This document shows, piece by piece, positions 17,555-27,263 of a DNA stretch of 54,069 nt. The DNA comes from Deinococcales bacterium (GTDB lineage: Bacteria > Deinococcota > Deinococci > Deinococcales > JAAFIG01): positions 1 to 54,069 of the forward strand of contig JANYHH010000048.1 in NCBI GenBank assembly GCA_025359505.1, given 5' to 3'. The notes beneath the pieces were generated by a model. That model was not told the origin of the DNA. It ran no database searches and was given only the letters and a program-made list of their open reading frames with translations. The position numbers and the translations under genes were made by a program. How positions within the stretch are numbered: position 1 is the first letter of the stretch; every line of letters begins with the position of its first letter.

Positions 17555-17944
17555 ATGGCTGATTCCTTAACTCCAGCGCAGCAGGCGACCGGCAAAGCCC
17601 GCTTCATTCGCATGACGCCGCGCAAGATGCGCCTCGTCATCGACGTGATTCGCGGCAAGTCCGTGAAGGACGCCGAGGACTTGCTGAAATTCATCCCTAA
17701 GGCCGCGTCCTTACCCGTCACCAAAGTCCTCAAGCAAGCCAAAAACAACGCCACGCACAACTTCTCGATGCTCGAGGACAACTTGATGGTGAAGTCCATC
17801 TTCGTGGACGAGGGCCCGACGCTCAAGCGCATCATTCCTCGCGCTCGAGGCCGTGGTGACAGCTTGTTCAAACGCACCAGCCACATCACGATCATCCTCG
17901 AGGAATTGGCCGACAAGCCAGCACGCAGGAAGGCGGCGAAGTAA
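17555..17944 (+). CDS. rplV: 50S ribosomal protein L22
   Basis: 129 residues, slightly long at the N-terminus. The core KARFIRMTPRKMRLVIDVIR and the tunnel-lining beta-hairpin (residues around 85-110, with VDEGPTLKRIIPRARGRGD) are conserved; this loop lines the exit tunnel and is where macrolide resistance changes occur in other species. It overlaps rpsC by 1 bp. Confidence 0.98.
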   Translation: MADSLTPAQQATGKARFIRMTPRKMRLVIDVIRGKSVKDAEDLLKFIPKAASLPVTKVLKQAKNNATHNFSMLEDNLMVKSIFVDEGPTLKRIIPRARGRGDSLFKRTSHITIILEELADKPARRKAAK

Positions 17945-18714
17945 TGGGCAACAAGATCAATCCGCTCGGGTTTCGTCTGGGCGTCGTCAAGGAGCACAGC
18001 TCGCGCTGGTACGCCTCCAAAAAAGACTACAAGAAGCTCGTGTCCGAGGACAGTAAAATCCGTAAGCTCGTCACCAAGGAACTCGCGCACGCGGGTCTGG
18101 CGGCGATCACCATCGAACGCGCCGCGCATCAGGTCAACGTGACGATCAAAGCCGCCAAGCCCGGCGTTGTGATCGGACGCGGCGGCGAGAGCATCAAGAA
18201 GCTCCGTGAGACGCTGGACGCCGTGATCGGCGGCTCGAGCACCGTGGCTGTCAACGTCGAGGAGATCGCCAACCCGAATATCAGCGCACCGCTGGTCGCG
18301 CAGCGCATCGCTGAGCAGATCGAACGTCGCTTCGCCTATAAGCGTGCGATGCAGCAGGCGATTCAGCGCGTGATGGAATCCGGCGCGAAGGGCGTCAAGG
18401 TCGTCGTGTCGGGGCGTTTGGGCGGCGCTGAGCAAGCCCGCCGCGACACCCGCATGGAAGGTCGCGTGCCGCTGCACACCTTGCGTGCCGACATCGACTA
18501 CGGTTTCTGCGAAGCCACGACGACTTACGGCAAACTCGGCGTCAAAGTGATCGTCTTCAACGGCGAGATCATCGGCAAGCAAGAGAACAAAACCCCAACC
18601 TCGAGACCCGTCAGCGCAGACCGCGCTGCCGGTGGCCCCGCCCGCCCCGAGGGTGGCGACCGCCCGCAGCGCCGCCGTCCGCAGGCTCGAGCCGATGCTG
18701 GAAAGGGGCAGTAA
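17944..18714 (+). CDS. rpsC: 30S ribosomal protein S3
   Basis: 256 residues. The KH domain motif VVIGRGGESIKKLRETL (about residues 78-94) and the C-terminal GRLGGAEQARRDTRMEGRVP identify it. After the conserved part (about 215) there is a 40-residue low-complexity tail rich in Pro, Arg, Ala and Gly, longer than in E. coli. S3 contributes to mRNA entry and helicase activity. Confidence 0.98.
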   Translation: MGNKINPLGFRLGVVKEHSSRWYASKKDYKKLVSEDSKIRKLVTKELAHAGLAAITIERAAHQVNVTIKAAKPGVVIGRGGESIKKLRETLDAVIGGSSTVAVNVEEIANPNISAPLVAQRIAEQIERRFAYKRAMQQAIQRVMESGAKGVKVVVSGRLGGAEQARRDTRMEGRVPLHTLRADIDYGFCEATTTYGKLGVKVIVFNGEIIGKQENKTPTSRPVSADRAAGGPARPEGGDRPQRRRPQARADAGKGQ

Positions 18715-18717
18715 TCC

Positions 18718-19143
18718 ATGTTGCTTCCTAAACGCACCAAGTACCGCAAGATGATGAAGGGCCGCATGCGCGGCGCAACCAAGGGCGGCGATTACATTGC
18801 TTTCGGGGATTACGGTCTCGTGGCAATGGAGCCCGCATGGATCAAGTCCAACCAAATCGAAGCAGTTCGCATCTCCATGAGCCGCTACTTCAGGCGCGGC
18901 GGCAAGATCTACATCCGCATCTTCCCGGACAAGCCAATCACCCGCAAGCCCGCCGAAACCCGCATGGGATCGGGTAAAGGTGCGGTCGAGTTCTGGGTAG
19001 CGGTGGTCAAGCCCGGACGCGTGATGTTTGAAGTTGAAGGCGTCACCGAGGAACAAGCCAAGGAAGCCTTCCGTCTGGCCGGGCACAAACTGCCGATCAA
19101 GACGAAGTTCGTGGCACGCGAGGTTTACGATGAAGCTCAGTGA
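18718..19143 (+). CDS. rplP: 50S ribosomal protein L16
   Basis: 141 residues. [18 protein letters not shown] and [20 protein letters not shown] are diagnostic; the latter contacts the A-site tRNA region. The Arg in the RMGSGKG loop, a known hydroxylation site in other bacteria, is present. Its 3' end overlaps the start of rpmC by 14 bp. Confidence 0.98.
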   Translation: MLLPKRTKYRKMMKGRMRGATKGGDYIAFGDYGLVAMEPAWIKSNQIEAVRISMSRYFRRGGKIYIRIFPDKPITRKPAETRMGSGKGAVEFWVAVVKPGRVMFEVEGVTEEQAKEAFRLAGHKLPIKTKFVAREVYDEAQ

Positions 19144-19354
19144 GCAAATGAAAGCGTTTCGCGGCATGGACGCCTCTTCTTTAGAGGCTGAAATCGCGGC
19201 TCGCAAGGAAGAGCTGATGAAGCTGCGTTTCCAACAGGCGGTCGGTAACATCCCGAACCCAGCCCGTTTGAACACGCTCCGCAAAGAAGTCGCCCGTCTG
19301 GCCACGCTCCGCAGTGAGCAGCGCAACGCTGGACTCGCAAAGAAGGTGAAGTAA
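19130..19354 (+). CDS. rpmC: 50S ribosomal protein L29
   Basis: 74 residues forming the usual two-helix hairpin; [20 protein letters not shown] is the family signature. The ATG at 19130 lies inside the end of rplP. A longer open frame extends upstream but would fuse unrelated residues. L29 sits next to L23 at the tunnel exit. Confidence 0.96.
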   Translation: MKLSEQMKAFRGMDASSLEAEIAARKEELMKLRFQQAVGNIPNPARLNTLRKEVARLATLRSEQRNAGLAKKVK

Positions 19355-19355
19355 C

Positions 19356-19604
19356 ATGGCACGGAAAGCCTTTGTTGGTGTCGTGGTCTCGGACAAAGCG
19401 GACAAGACGGTCAGCGTCAAGGTTGAACGCAAGTTCACGCACCCCTTGTACGGCAAGGTCATGACCCGCTCTAAGAAATACGCATCGCACGACGAGAACA
19501 ACGAGTTCAAAACCGGCGATATCGTCGAGATCGTCTCGGTGCGTCCAATCAGCAAAACCAAAACTTGGAAGGTCTCCAAGCTGGTTGAGAGGGTAGCGCA
19601 ATGA
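19356..19604 (+). CDS. rpsQ: 30S ribosomal protein S17
   Basis: 82 residues. The OB-fold core is recognisable as [20 protein letters not shown], then [14 protein letters not shown] and the ETRPISKTK-like VRPISKTK motif. S17 is a primary binder of 16S RNA. It starts 1 bp after rpmC and overlaps rplN by 4 bp. Confidence 0.97.
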   Translation: MARKAFVGVVVSDKADKTVSVKVERKFTHPLYGKVMTRSKKYASHDENNEFKTGDIVEIVSVRPISKTKTWKVSKLVERVAQ

Positions 19605-19984
19605 TTCAACCTACAACTTACATTGATGTCGCTGACAACACCGGCGCGAGGGTAATTAACTGCATCCGCGTGATGGGTGGTCTGTCGCGCGGCAGCGGCA
19701 ACCAGAAATACGCCTCGGTCGGCGACGTGATCGTCGCCAGCGTCAAAGAGTGCGCCCCTCGCGGCACGGTCAAGAAGGGCGATGTCGTCAAAGCCGTCAT
19801 CGTCCGCACCGCCAAAGAAGTCAAGCGTCCCGATGGCAGCGCAATTCGTTTTGACCGCAACGCCGCCGTCATCATCAACAAAGAGGGCGAACCGCGCGGC
19901 ACTCGAGTCTTCGGACCGATCGCACGCGAACTGCGCGACCGCCGCTTCATGAAGATCGTGTCGCTCGCGCCAGAGGTACTCTGA
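19601..19984 (+). CDS. rplN: 50S ribosomal protein L14
   Basis: 127 residues. [20 protein letters not shown] at the start and [20 protein letters not shown] with SLAPEVL at the end are diagnostic. L14 forms an intersubunit bridge and is the docking site for the silencing factor RsfS. Five or so residues longer than E. coli L14, in a loop around residue 35. Overlaps rplX by 1 bp. Confidence 0.98.
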   Translation: MIQPTTYIDVADNTGARVINCIRVMGGLSRGSGNQKYASVGDVIVASVKECAPRGTVKKGDVVKAVIVRTAKEVKRPDGSAIRFDRNAAVIINKEGEPRGTRVFGPIARELRDRRFMKIVSLAPEVL

Positions 19985-20334
19985 TGCCACTGCCGATCCC
20001 AAAGCCATTCAAAATGTTCGTCAAAAAGGGCGACACCGTGAAAGTCCTGCGCGGTAAGGATAAGGGCGTGCAAGCTCGAGTCTTGAAGGTCTCGCCGAAG
20101 GACAACGCTGTCGTTGTCGAGGGCGTCAACATCGTCAAGAAATCCGTCAAAGCCACCAACGAGAACCCGAAGGGCGGTTTCACGACCTTCGAAGCGCCGA
20201 TCCACGCCTCGAAAGTCATGGTCATCGGCGCGGACGGCAAACCCACCCGCGTCGGTCGCAAAGAAGTGAACGGCAAGACCGTGCGCTACGGCAAAAAAGA
20301 CGGACAAGTTATCGAAGATGCGGCGGTGAATTAA
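19984..20334 (+). CDS. rplX: 50S ribosomal protein L24
   Basis: 116 residues. The KOW motif is clear ([20 protein letters not shown], about residues 15-34), followed by [11 protein letters not shown]24 is an assembly initiator of the 50S subunit. The C-terminus has [20 protein letters not shown], which matches bacterial L24. It is 2 bp from rplE. Confidence 0.97.
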   Translation: MPLPIPKPFKMFVKKGDTVKVLRGKDKGVQARVLKVSPKDNAVVVEGVNIVKKSVKATNENPKGGFTTFEAPIHASKVMVIGADGKPTRVGRKEVNGKTVRYGKKDGQVIEDAAVN

Positions 20335-20336
20335 CA

Positions 20337-20882
20337 ATGGCAATTGACCGATTGAAAGACAGCTACAACAACACCGTCAGAGCCGATCTGCAAAAGCGCT
20401 TTGGTTACTCGAGCGCGATGGCCGTGCCGCGCCTCGTCAAAGTCGTCGTCAACCAAGGCATCGGTGAAGCCAAGGACGACAGCAAGATGATGGACAAAGC
20501 CGTCAAGGAGATGGGACTCATCACCTTGCAGCGCCCAGTTATCACCAAGTCCAAGAAAAGCATCAGCAATTTCAAACTGCGCGAAGGTCAGAGCGTCGGT
20601 TTGAAAGTGACCTTGCGCGGCGAGCGGATGTACACCTTTTTGGAGAAGCTGGTCAACATCGCCTTGCCCCGCATCCGGGATTTCCGTGGCATCAACCCCA
20701 ATTCCTTTGATGGTCGTGGCAATTACAACCTCGGCATCAAAGAGCAGATGGTCTTCCCGGAGATCACCTACGACATGGTGGATCAAACTCGAGGTTTCGA
20801 TGTCACCATCGTCACCACCGCCCAGAACGATGAGGAAGCCCGCGCATTGCTCGAGGGACTGGGTTTCCCGTTCCGCAAGTGA
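20337..20882 (+). CDS. rplE: 50S ribosomal protein L5
   Basis: 181 residues. [36 protein letters not shown] and [18 protein letters not shown] are diagnostic; the protein binds 5S rRNA in the central protuberance. This is the last gene of the tightly packed first part of the cluster: a 165-bp gap with its own promoter-like sequence follows before rpsN. Confidence 0.98.
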   Translation: MAIDRLKDSYNNTVRADLQKRFGYSSAMAVPRLVKVVVNQGIGEAKDDSKMMDKAVKEMGLITLQRPVITKSKKSISNFKLREGQSVGLKVTLRGERMYTFLEKLVNIALPRIRDFRGINPNSFDGRGNYNLGIKEQMVFPEITYDMVDQTRGFDVTIVTTAQNDEEARALLEGLGFPFRK

Positions 20883-20951
20883 GCCACTAGCTGTTAGCTC
20901 GAGATCAGATCCTCGAGACTCGAAGACGACCCAAAGCAGCAACTCGAGACC

Positions 20952-20992
20952 TGTACAAGCAAGCGCGAACGAAGTATGATTTTGCGCTTGCT
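20952..20992 (+). promoter_or_regulatory. internal promoter and stem-loop upstream of rpsN
   Basis: TGTACA (20952-20957) and TATGAT (20975-20980), 17 nt apart, form a promoter candidate. The same DNA contains a 9-bp inverted repeat AGCAAGCGC/GCGCTTGCT (20958-20966 with 20984-20992) enclosing the -10 box, suggesting a regulatory site or, in read-through RNA, a hairpin. There is no T-run. Confidence 0.45.
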
Positions 20993-21047
20993 CGTCGCTC
21001 GGGCAACCCCATGAGATCCAAAAGCTATCAGCTCCAAGGAGTACAAA

Positions 21048-21317
21048 ATGGCAACAGAGGCAAAACGAGTTCGTCAGAAGCAGCGCGAGTTGCTGGTCAA
21101 GAAATACGCTGCTAAGCGCACGGCGATGAAAGCGGCTGGCGATTACGTCGGTTTGCAGAGCTTGCCGCGCAATTCTTCCCCCGTGCGTTTACGCAACCGT
21201 TGCGACGAAACGGGTCGTCCACGCGGTTACGTTGGGTTCTTTGGGCTTTCTCGTATTGTGCTGCGCGAAAAGGCGCATCGCGGCGAACTGCCCGGTTTGA
21301 CCAAAGCGAGCTGGTAG
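21048..21317 (+). CDS. rpsN: 30S ribosomal protein S14, long zinc-free form
   Basis: 89 residues. The long C-minus type of S14: it has [22 protein letters not shown] but not the two CxxC pairs of the short 61-residue zinc form used by Thermus. The N-terminal [16 protein letters not shown] [15 protein letters not shown] helix belongs only to the long form. AAGGAG precedes the ATG. Unlike the rest of the cluster it is set apart by about 165 bp on each side, with a promoter-like sequence before it, which would fit replacement of a zinc-type gene by insertion of a long-type one. Confidence 0.95.
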   Translation: MATEAKRVRQKQRELLVKKYAAKRTAMKAAGDYVGLQSLPRNSSPVRLRNRCDETGRPRGYVGFFGLSRIVLREKAHRGELPGLTKASW

Positions 21318-21481
21318 GTAGCAGTAAGTTCAGTACCACATCGGTAGACGCGGCTCAAATAGAGCCGTGATGACGTGCGGGGATGGTCGCTAGGAGTTCC
21401 TGCGATACCACCCGCAAAGCCACCTCGAAAGAGTTTTTGTCTCGAGATCGCTCGAGAATCATCAAAAACCTAGGAGAACCA

Positions 21482-21880
21482 ATGCTGTCAGACCCAATTT
21501 CGGACATGCTCACGCGCATTCGTAATGCCGTGAACACCCACAAGGAGAGCGTGGACGTTCCCGCCTCCAAATTCAAGGAACAGATCGCGCACATCCTCAA
21601 CCGCGAGGGTTACGTCGGTGCAATCGAGCGCGTCAAGCTCGAGAGTGGTTTTGACGTGATTCGCATTGCGTTAAAATACGGCGCGAAACGCGAGATCGTC
21701 ATTAAAAGCATCAACCGCATTTCCCGCCCCGGTCGTCGCGCTTACGTGACGAGCGACAATTTGCCGAAGATTCACAACGGCATGGGGATTGCGATTGTCA
21801 GCACCAGCAAGGGCTTGCTGGTTGACCGCGAGGCTCGCAAAGCGGGCATCGGTGGCGAAGTCATCTGCGAGGTGTGGTAA
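21482..21880 (+). CDS. rpsH: 30S ribosomal protein S8
   Basis: 132 residues from the ATG at 21482, chosen because TAGGAGAACC precedes it and S8 proteins start M(L)[14 protein letters not shown]. The C-terminal [20 protein letters not shown] is conserved; S8 binds the 16S central domain and in E. coli represses its own operon. The 164-bp upstream gap contains hairpins (CGGCTC/GAGCCG near 21350) that could form an RNA-binding leader. It overlaps rplF by 1 bp. Confidence 0.97.
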   Translation: MLSDPISDMLTRIRNAVNTHKESVDVPASKFKEQIAHILNREGYVGAIERVKLESGFDVIRIALKYGAKREIVIKSINRISRPGRRAYVTSDNLPKIHNGMGIAIVSTSKGLLVDREARKAGIGGEVICEVW

Positions 21881-22437
21881 TGAGCCGCATTGGTCGCCAA
21901 CCGATTGAACTCCCCAAGGGTGTCGGCATCACCTTTGCCACTGGTCTCGTGACTGTCAAAGGCGCGAAGGGTGAGCTGAAGGTTCCCGTCACGACCGAAC
22001 TGAGCATCAAAGAGGAAAACGGTTCGCTGACCGTGACCCGCCCCAGCGACAGCCGCACGCATCGTGCGTTGCACGGTTTGACTCGCACGCTGGTCGCTAA
22101 CGCCGTTCAAGGCGTCTCGAGCGGCTACCAGCGCAACTTAGAATTGCACGGCGTCGGCTTCAGGGCCAAGCTCAACGGTAAAGTTCTCGAGATGACGATC
22201 GGTTACTCGCACCCGGTGATTATCGACCCACCAGCGGGCATCACCTTCGTCGTGCCGGATCAGACCAAAATTCAGATCATCGGCATCGATAAGCAACTCG
22301 TCGGTCAAGTCGCCGCCAACGTCCGCAAGATGCGCGTTCCCGACGCCTATCACGGCAAGGGCGTGCGTTACGAGGGCGAGCAGATCACCTTGAAGCCCGG
22401 CAAATCTGCCGCCGGCGGTAAGGGAGGCAAGAAGTGA
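21880..22437 (+). CDS. rplF: 50S ribosomal protein L6
   Basis: 185 residues. Starts [15 protein letters not shown] at 21880; an in-frame ATG two codons upstream is inside rpsH and less likely. The second domain holds the signature [19 protein letters not shown] with [12 protein letters not shown]6 lies near the sarcin-ricin loop. The tail is Lys/Gly rich. Overlaps rplR by 4 bp. Confidence 0.98.
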   Translation: MSRIGRQPIELPKGVGITFATGLVTVKGAKGELKVPVTTELSIKEENGSLTVTRPSDSRTHRALHGLTRTLVANAVQGVSSGYQRNLELHGVGFRAKLNGKVLEMTIGYSHPVIIDPPAGITFVVPDQTKIQIIGIDKQLVGQVAANVRKMRVPDAYHGKGVRYEGEQITLKPGKSAAGGKGGKK

Positions 22438-22772
22438 GCTTACAAAGCAGCCAGCGCCGCGCTTACCGCACGCGCAACAAGGTCAAGGCGGTCTCCGACC
22501 GTCCGCGCCTCAGCGTCCACCGCAGCGACCAGCACATCTACGCTCAAGTGATCGACGACGCAAAAGGCGTAACAATAGCGGCCGCCTCGAGCCTGACAAT
22601 CACCGACAGCGGAACCAAGACCGACACAGCCAAGCTGGTTGGTCAAGCGATTGCCAAAGCCGCGATGGACAAGGGAGTTAAAGCAGTGGTGTTTGATCGT
22701 GGTAGCGCTAAGTACCACGGTCGGGTGAAAGCGCTCGCGGATGCGGCGCGGGAGGGTGGCCTTGACTTCTGA
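22434..22772 (+). CDS. rplR: 50S ribosomal protein L18
   Basis: 112 residues from GTG 22434. [20 protein letters not shown] and [27 protein letters not shown] are diagnostic of L18, which binds 5S rRNA with L5. GTG start overlaps the rplF stop. The 3' end overlaps the start of rpsE. Confidence 0.97.
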   Translation: MSLQSSQRRAYRTRNKVKAVSDRPRLSVHRSDQHIYAQVIDDAKGVTIAAASSLTITDSGTKTDTAKLVGQAIAKAAMDKGVKAVVFDRGSAKYHGRVKALADAAREGGLDF

Positions 22773-23343
22773 TCGCGGTGGAAATAACAGCGGCGGTAAT
22801 CGTCGCGGTGGGCCCGGACAGGGCCAAGGCGGCAATCGCCAGCGGCGCGGGAACAATGATCGCTCGGGCGGAGACGTTCAGGTTGACTTTGAAGAGAAGA
22901 TGATTTCCTTAGAGCGCAACGCCAAGACCTATCAAGGCGGTCGTCGCTTCAAGTTCCAAGCTGTCGTCGTCGTCGGTGATCGCAATGGTCGCGTTGGACT
23001 CGGCATCGGGAAATCCAGAGAAGTGCCATTGGCTGTGGCGAAAGCCAACGCCAATGCTCGTAAGAACCTGATCCGCGTTCCAGTGCAGAACGGTACGATC
23101 CCGCACGATATCGTCGGCGTCAGTACGACCAGCCGCGTGATCCTGCGCCCAGCCAGCGCTGGTACGGGCGTGATCGCGGGCGGCGTCCCACGAGCCATCG
23201 CGGAACTCGCGGGCATCACGGACTTGCTGTCTAAAGAACTCGGTTCGCGCACCAAGGTCAACGTTGCCTACGCCGTCTTCGCTGGATTGAAAGCTTTGCG
23301 TACCAGAGAAGTGGTGCGTCAACTCAAGGAGACTGCGGTATGA
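22762..23343 (+). CDS. rpsE: 30S ribosomal protein S5
   Basis: About 193 residues. The core is clear: [40 protein letters not shown] and [18 protein letters not shown]. It begins with a Gly/Arg/Asn-rich N-terminal extension of about 35 residues not found in Thermus S5. The start is uncertain: TTG 22762 is 5 nt after GGAGGG; GTG 22756 and ATG 22741 are in frame but lie on or before that Shine-Dalgarno. It overlaps both neighbours. S5 governs decoding accuracy at the mRNA entry. Confidence 0.93.
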   Translation: MTSDRGGNNSGGNRRGGPGQGQGGNRQRRGNNDRSGGDVQVDFEEKMISLERNAKTYQGGRRFKFQAVVVVGDRNGRVGLGIGKSREVPLAVAKANANARKNLIRVPVQNGTIPHDIVGVSTTSRVILRPASAGTGVIAGGVPRAIAELAGITDLLSKELGSRTKVNVAYAVFAGLKALRTREVVRQLKETAV

Positions 23344-23507
23344 AGGTCAAACTCGTGAAAAGCCTGATCGGGCGCAGCCCGACGCAAACGGCCGCCGCGA
23401 AAGCACTGGGACTGCGTAAAATCGGCGATACCGCCGAGATTGCCGATCACCCCGCCTCTCACGGTCAGTACGAACGCATCAAATTTCTGCTCGAGGTATC
23501 AGGATGA
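23340..23507 (+). CDS. rpmD: 50S ribosomal protein L30
   Basis: 55 residues, small but clear: [20 protein letters not shown] followed by [17 protein letters not shown], the bacterial L30 signature. ATG 23340 overlaps the rpsE stop and the TGA at 23505-23507 overlaps the rplO start, keeping the tight coupling of the spc operon. Confidence 0.95.
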   Translation: MKVKLVKSLIGRSPTQTAAAKALGLRKIGDTAEIADHPASHGQYERIKFLLEVSG

Positions 23508-23986
23508 AACTCAACGACTTAAAACCAAATCCGGGGGCCCGCAAAGCCAAGAAGCGCGTGGGTCGCGGCCCCGGCGGCACGGACAAAACGGCCGGTCGCG
23601 GTCACAAGGGTCAAGCCAGCCGCAGCGGCTCGAGCCTCGCATCCAGTGGCTCGTACAAATCTGAGGGTGGTCAGACCCCGATGATCCGCCGCTTGCCAAA
23701 GCGCGGCTTCAACAACCCGATGAAAACGCAGTTTCACCTCGTGAACCTGTCCGATTTGGCGCGTTTTGAGGCTGGCTCGAGCGTCGCGGCTGAGCAGTTG
23801 GAAGCTTCACGTCTCATCAAGAAGGTCAAGTACCCGATCAAGTTGCTCGGGCGCGGCGTGGTCGAAATCGCCGTTCACATCACTGTCCACGCGGCGAGCG
23901 AGGCGGCTATTGCTGCCGTGCAAGCGGCTGGCGGTACAGTCACGGTCTTGGGCATGACCCGCATCGCAGCGGTTGAGGCCGCGTGA
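23504..23986 (+). CDS. rplO: 50S ribosomal protein L15
   Basis: 160 residues. [20 protein letters not shown], then RGPGGTDKTAGRGHKGQ and EGGQTPMIRRLPKRGFNN are diagnostic. L15 is a late-assembly 50S protein. It is followed by a hairpin with a short T-run before secY. Confidence 0.98.
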   Translation: MKLNDLKPNPGARKAKKRVGRGPGGTDKTAGRGHKGQASRSGSSLASSGSYKSEGGQTPMIRRLPKRGFNNPMKTQFHLVNLSDLARFEAGSSVAAEQLEASRLIKKVKYPIKLLGRGVVEIAVHITVHAASEAAIAAVQAAGGTVTVLGMTRIAAVEAA

Positions 23987-24019
23987 ATTTCCCCGGCAGC
24001 GAATATGTTTGCTGCAACG

Positions 24020-24045
24020 GCAGCCGTCCTTTTGACGGCTGCTTT
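24020..24045 (+). terminator. weak terminator or attenuator between rplO and secY
   Basis: A 9-bp perfect stem GCAGCCGTC/GACGGCTGC with a 5-nt loop followed by TTT. The T-run is short, so partial termination that lowers secY relative to the ribosomal genes is more likely than a full stop. No separate secY promoter is evident. Confidence 0.55.
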
Positions 24046-24062
24046 GAACTCGAGGTGGCTTG

Positions 24063-25400
24063 ATGCTTCGCGCTTTTGCGGACGCTTTTAGAATCCCAGA
24101 ATTGCGCCAAAAATTCCTGCTGACGCTGCTGCTGCTGGCGGTGTACCGTCTGGGGTCAGCCATTCCGACGCCGGGTGTGGATGTCGAGCGGTTAACGCAA
24201 ACCATCAACTCGAGCGGCGCGGGCGGGGCACTCGGACTGTTGGGTTTGGTCTCAGGCGGTAATTTATCGCAGTTCAGCATCTTTGCTTTGGGCGTGCTGC
24301 CATACATCACGGCCAGCATCGTCATGCAAATCTTGACCACAGCTTTGCCGCAACTCGAGGCGCTGCAAAAAGAGGGCCCAGAAGGTCAGAAGCGCATCAA
24401 TCAGTACACTCGAGTTGGCGCGATTGGTTTGGGTGCGGTGCAAGCGTTTTTCTTCGCATCGCTCTTGCTCAGTCAGAGCGCCAAGGTCGGTTGGGGCGCG
24501 AACATCCCGATGTTCTACTTCGTGGTCGTCTTGACCCAGTGCGCTGGCGTCGCCGCGACGATGTGGCTCGGCGAGCGCATCACTGAGTACGGCGTTGGCA
24601 ACGGCATCAGTTTGCTGATCTTCGCGGGCATCGTCACGCGCTTCCCCATCGAGTTTCAGCAAACCATCGCGCTTTTGAACACGGGTCAGGTCGACCTACT
24701 GCGCGTGCTTGGGTTCTTTGCGATGATTATCGCGGTCGTTGCTGCGATTGTCGCCATCCAACAAGGCGAGCGCCGCATCCCCGTGCAGTACGCCCGCAAG
24801 GTCGCCGCCACGCGCAGCCCAATGGGCGCGAGTGCTGGGCAAGCGTCGTACATTCCGCTGAAAATCAACACGGCGGGCGTGATTCCGATCATCTTCGCCA
24901 GCGCCATTTTACAACTGGCGCAACTGATCCCGCAGATCCCAGCCCTGAAAAACTCCGAATTTGCAGCCCAGTTCAGCCAGTTTCTCAGCATTCGCACCTT
25001 CAGTGGTGCGCTGGTCGAGATTCTGCTGATCGTCGCGTTCACCTACTTTTACACGACGATCAGCTTCGACCCCAAAAAAGTGGCCGAGAACCTGCGCGAG
25101 TACGGTGGTTTCATCCCCGGCGTGCGCCCCGGCGATGCCACCAAGGATCATTTGGAGCGCATCTCGAGCCGCATCACCCTGTGGGGCGCTCTGTTTTTGG
25201 CCGCGCTGGCGGTCATCCCCAACATCGTTGCCAACCTGACGGGCATCACGACCTTTCCATTGGCGGGTACGACGCTGCTGATCGTTGCGGGTGTGGCGCT
25301 GGACACCTTGAAACAAATCGAATCGCAACTGGCGGTGCGTAACTACGGCGGCTTCTTGCAAAAAGGCAAGCTTCGTGGGCGTGGCGGGTTCCAGCAGTAA
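24063..25400 (+). CDS. secY: protein translocase subunit SecY
   Basis: 445 residues with ten hydrophobic helices, the pore-forming subunit of the Sec translocon. FRIPELRQKFLLTLLLLAVYRLGSAIPTPG-type opening, the GALFLAALAVIPN segment and the cytoplasmic loops with QQGERRIPVQYA and GGFIPGVRPG are conserved. ATG 24063 follows GAGGTGG; a TTG directly before it is in frame. Its stop overlaps adk. It works with SecA, encoded at 44748-47759. Confidence 0.98.
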   Translation: MLRAFADAFRIPELRQKFLLTLLLLAVYRLGSAIPTPGVDVERLTQTINSSGAGGALGLLGLVSGGNLSQFSIFALGVLPYITASIVMQILTTALPQLEALQKEGPEGQKRINQYTRVGAIGLGAVQAFFFASLLLSQSAKVGWGANIPMFYFVVVLTQCAGVAATMWLGERITEYGVGNGISLLIFAGIVTRFPIEFQQTIALLNTGQVDLLRVLGFFAMIIAVVAAIVAIQQGERRIPVQYARKVAATRSPMGASAGQASYIPLKINTAGVIPIIFASAILQLAQLIPQIPALKNSEFAAQFSQFLSIRTFSGALVEILLIVAFTYFYTTISFDPKKVAENLREYGGFIPGVRPGDATKDHLERISSRITLWGALFLAALAVIPNIVANLTGITTFPLAGTTLLIVAGVALDTLKQIESQLAVRNYGGFLQKGKLRGRGGFQQ

Positions 25401-25963
25401 TGAGCAAGGTCGTCATTTTTCTCGGGCCTCCGGGTGCGGGCAAGGGCACGCAGGCCAAGCGCCTCGCGCTCGAGGCTGTGCTGGTGCAGATCAGCACCGG
25501 GGAGATGCTGCGCGATCACATTGCTCGAGGGACAGCCTTAGGTCAGCAGGTCAAGCCCGTGCTGGACAGCGGCGGTCTGGTCAGCGACGCAATAGTGATT
25601 GCGATGATCCGCGAGAAGTTGTCGAACATGGATGACGTGCGCGTGATTTTCGATGGCTTCCCACGCACCGTCGCGCAAGCCGAGGCGCTGGATATGCTGC
25701 TCGAGGAACTCAGCAGCCCGATCTCGAGCGTGCCGCTGCTGGAGGTTCCCGAGGACGAGTTGGTCTCGAGGCTCTTGGAGCGTGGGCGGCTCGAGGGTCG
25801 CTCGGACGACAATGCCGATACGATCCGCAACCGCTTCAAGCAGTACCTCGAGAAGACGCAGCCTTTGATCGATTATTACGCCACTCGAGGTCACGTTCAC
25901 CCGATTGATGGGATGGGCACGCCCGAAGAGGTTTACACGCGTTTGAAAGCTGTGGCTGCATGA
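25400..25963 (+). CDS. adk: adenylate kinase, short-lid type
   Basis: 187 residues. P-loop GPPGAGKGT (residues 9-17), STGEMLRDHI, FDGFPRT and the LID Arg in RNRFKQYLEKTQP are present. The LID is short and has no Cys zinc site, so it is the compact form. It converts ATP plus AMP to 2 ADP. Its place between secY and map is the common bacterial order; it overlaps both by 1-4 bp. Confidence 0.97.
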   Translation: MSKVVIFLGPPGAGKGTQAKRLALEAVLVQISTGEMLRDHIARGTALGQQVKPVLDSGGLVSDAIVIAMIREKLSNMDDVRVIFDGFPRTVAQAEALDMLLEELSSPISSVPLLEVPEDELVSRLLERGRLEGRSDDNADTIRNRFKQYLEKTQPLIDYYATRGHVHPIDGMGTPEEVYTRLKAVAA

Positions 25964-26787
25964 GCATCGTCTACAAGCGCCCGGCTGAACTCGAGATCAT
26001 GGCTGAAGCGGGTGCATTGCTCCACGCCGTCCACGATCTGGTCGAGCGCGAGGTGGCTGAAGGCGTAACCACGCAGCACTTGAACGATGTCGCTCAGCGT
26101 GCTATTTTAGAGTTTGGTGCTAAACCAGCGTTCTTAGGGTACAACGGCTTTCCCGCGACGATCAACGCTTCAATCAACGAGCAGATCGTCCACGGCATTC
26201 CAAGTGGCCGCAAGCTCAGGAACGGCGATCTGATCTCCATAGATATTGGACTGCATTACAAAGGCTGGGTCGCGGATTCCGCCCGTACCTATCCTGTTGG
26301 ACAAGTGTCAGTGACAGCACGGCGGTTGCTCGAGGTCACGGACGCCGCGCTCTGGGCGGGCATCCGTGCGGCGCAAGCGGGCAGAAGGTTGGGAGATGTC
26401 AGTTGGGCTGTGCAAAAAACCGTGGAGAGCGCTGGTTTTGCCGTTGTACGAGAATTTGTCGGTCACGGCGTTGGACGTCAGATGCACGAAGAGCCGCAAG
26501 TCCCGAACTGGGGGCAACCCGGCAAGGGCCCAGAAATGCGACCCGGTATGACTTTTGCTTTAGAACCAATGGTGACGATCTCGCGCACCAAAGTGAACGT
26601 CCTGCAAGACGGCTGGACGGCCGTCACATCCAACGGTTCCTTGAGCGCCCAGATCGAACACACCATCGCCATCACCGCTCACGGCCCTCGAGTGCTCACG
26701 CTCCCCAAAGGAGCAGCTCACGGCCCAATCTACACACCGCTCGAGACTCAACTCGCACATCAGCCAGAACTCGCACTCAGTCGCTAA
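25960..26787 (+). CDS. map: type I methionine aminopeptidase
   Basis: 275 residues, slightly long at the C-terminus. The five metal ligands are visible: the two Asp in ISIDIGLHYKGWVADSA, His in FVGHGVGRQMHEEP, Glu in FALEPM and Glu in QIEHTIAIT. It removes the initiator Met from new proteins. GTP-independent cytosolic enzyme, start overlapping the adk stop. The last 25 residues after the pita-bread fold are not conserved in the family as I know it. Confidence 0.97.
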   Translation: MSIVYKRPAELEIMAEAGALLHAVHDLVEREVAEGVTTQHLNDVAQRAILEFGAKPAFLGYNGFPATINASINEQIVHGIPSGRKLRNGDLISIDIGLHYKGWVADSARTYPVGQVSVTARRLLEVTDAALWAGIRAAQAGRRLGDVSWAVQKTVESAGFAVVREFVGHGVGRQMHEEPQVPNWGQPGKGPEMRPGMTFALEPMVTISRTKVNVLQDGWTAVTSNGSLSAQIEHTIAITAHGPRVLTLPKGAAHGPIYTPLETQLAHQPELALSR

Positions 26788-26868
26788 GTCGCTCTAAGCT
26801 CAGTCCCCCGCTCAAGGGGAACTACAACGCTCGAGATATTCTCAGTCGAGCTTCCCCTTGGAGGGTGA

Positions 26869-27129
26869 ATGGCAAGAAAAGAACGTGGGCCGCGCAAAGA
26901 ACGCACGCCGCAAAAGGAAACTCAGGAAGTCATCCGCACCGAGGGCGTTGTCCTTGAAGCGCTGCCGAACACGACCTTCATGGTCAAGTTGGACGCAGGG
27001 CATGAGCTGCTGAGCTACGTCAGCGGCAAAATGCGGATGAATTACATTCGTATTCTGCCCGGCGACCGCGTGGTTTTGGAGATCTCGCCATATGACCCGA
27101 CCAAGGGTCGCATCGTGTACCGCAAGTAA
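26869..27129 (+). CDS. infA: translation initiation factor IF-1
   Basis: 86 residues, with an N-terminal basic extension ([15 protein letters not shown]) before the OB fold. [20 protein letters not shown] and [19 protein letters not shown] are the family signature, and the end reads [17 protein letters not shown] precedes the ATG. IF-1 fills the A site during initiation. Confidence 0.97.
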   Translation: MARKERGPRKERTPQKETQEVIRTEGVVLEALPNTTFMVKLDAGHELLSYVSGKMRMNYIRILPGDRVVLEISPYDPTKGRIVYRK

Positions 27130-27263
27130 GCTTATTTTCCGCTCGAGGTGACTCGAGTGTTTGCACCACCCTAATTTGTCCCAGAGACGGTGTTTGTAAA
27201 AGCCGTCCAGCGCTGCTGCCAAGGTTGTAGACAGGGCGGTTTGCGGCGCGAAGGAGGAAGTAC

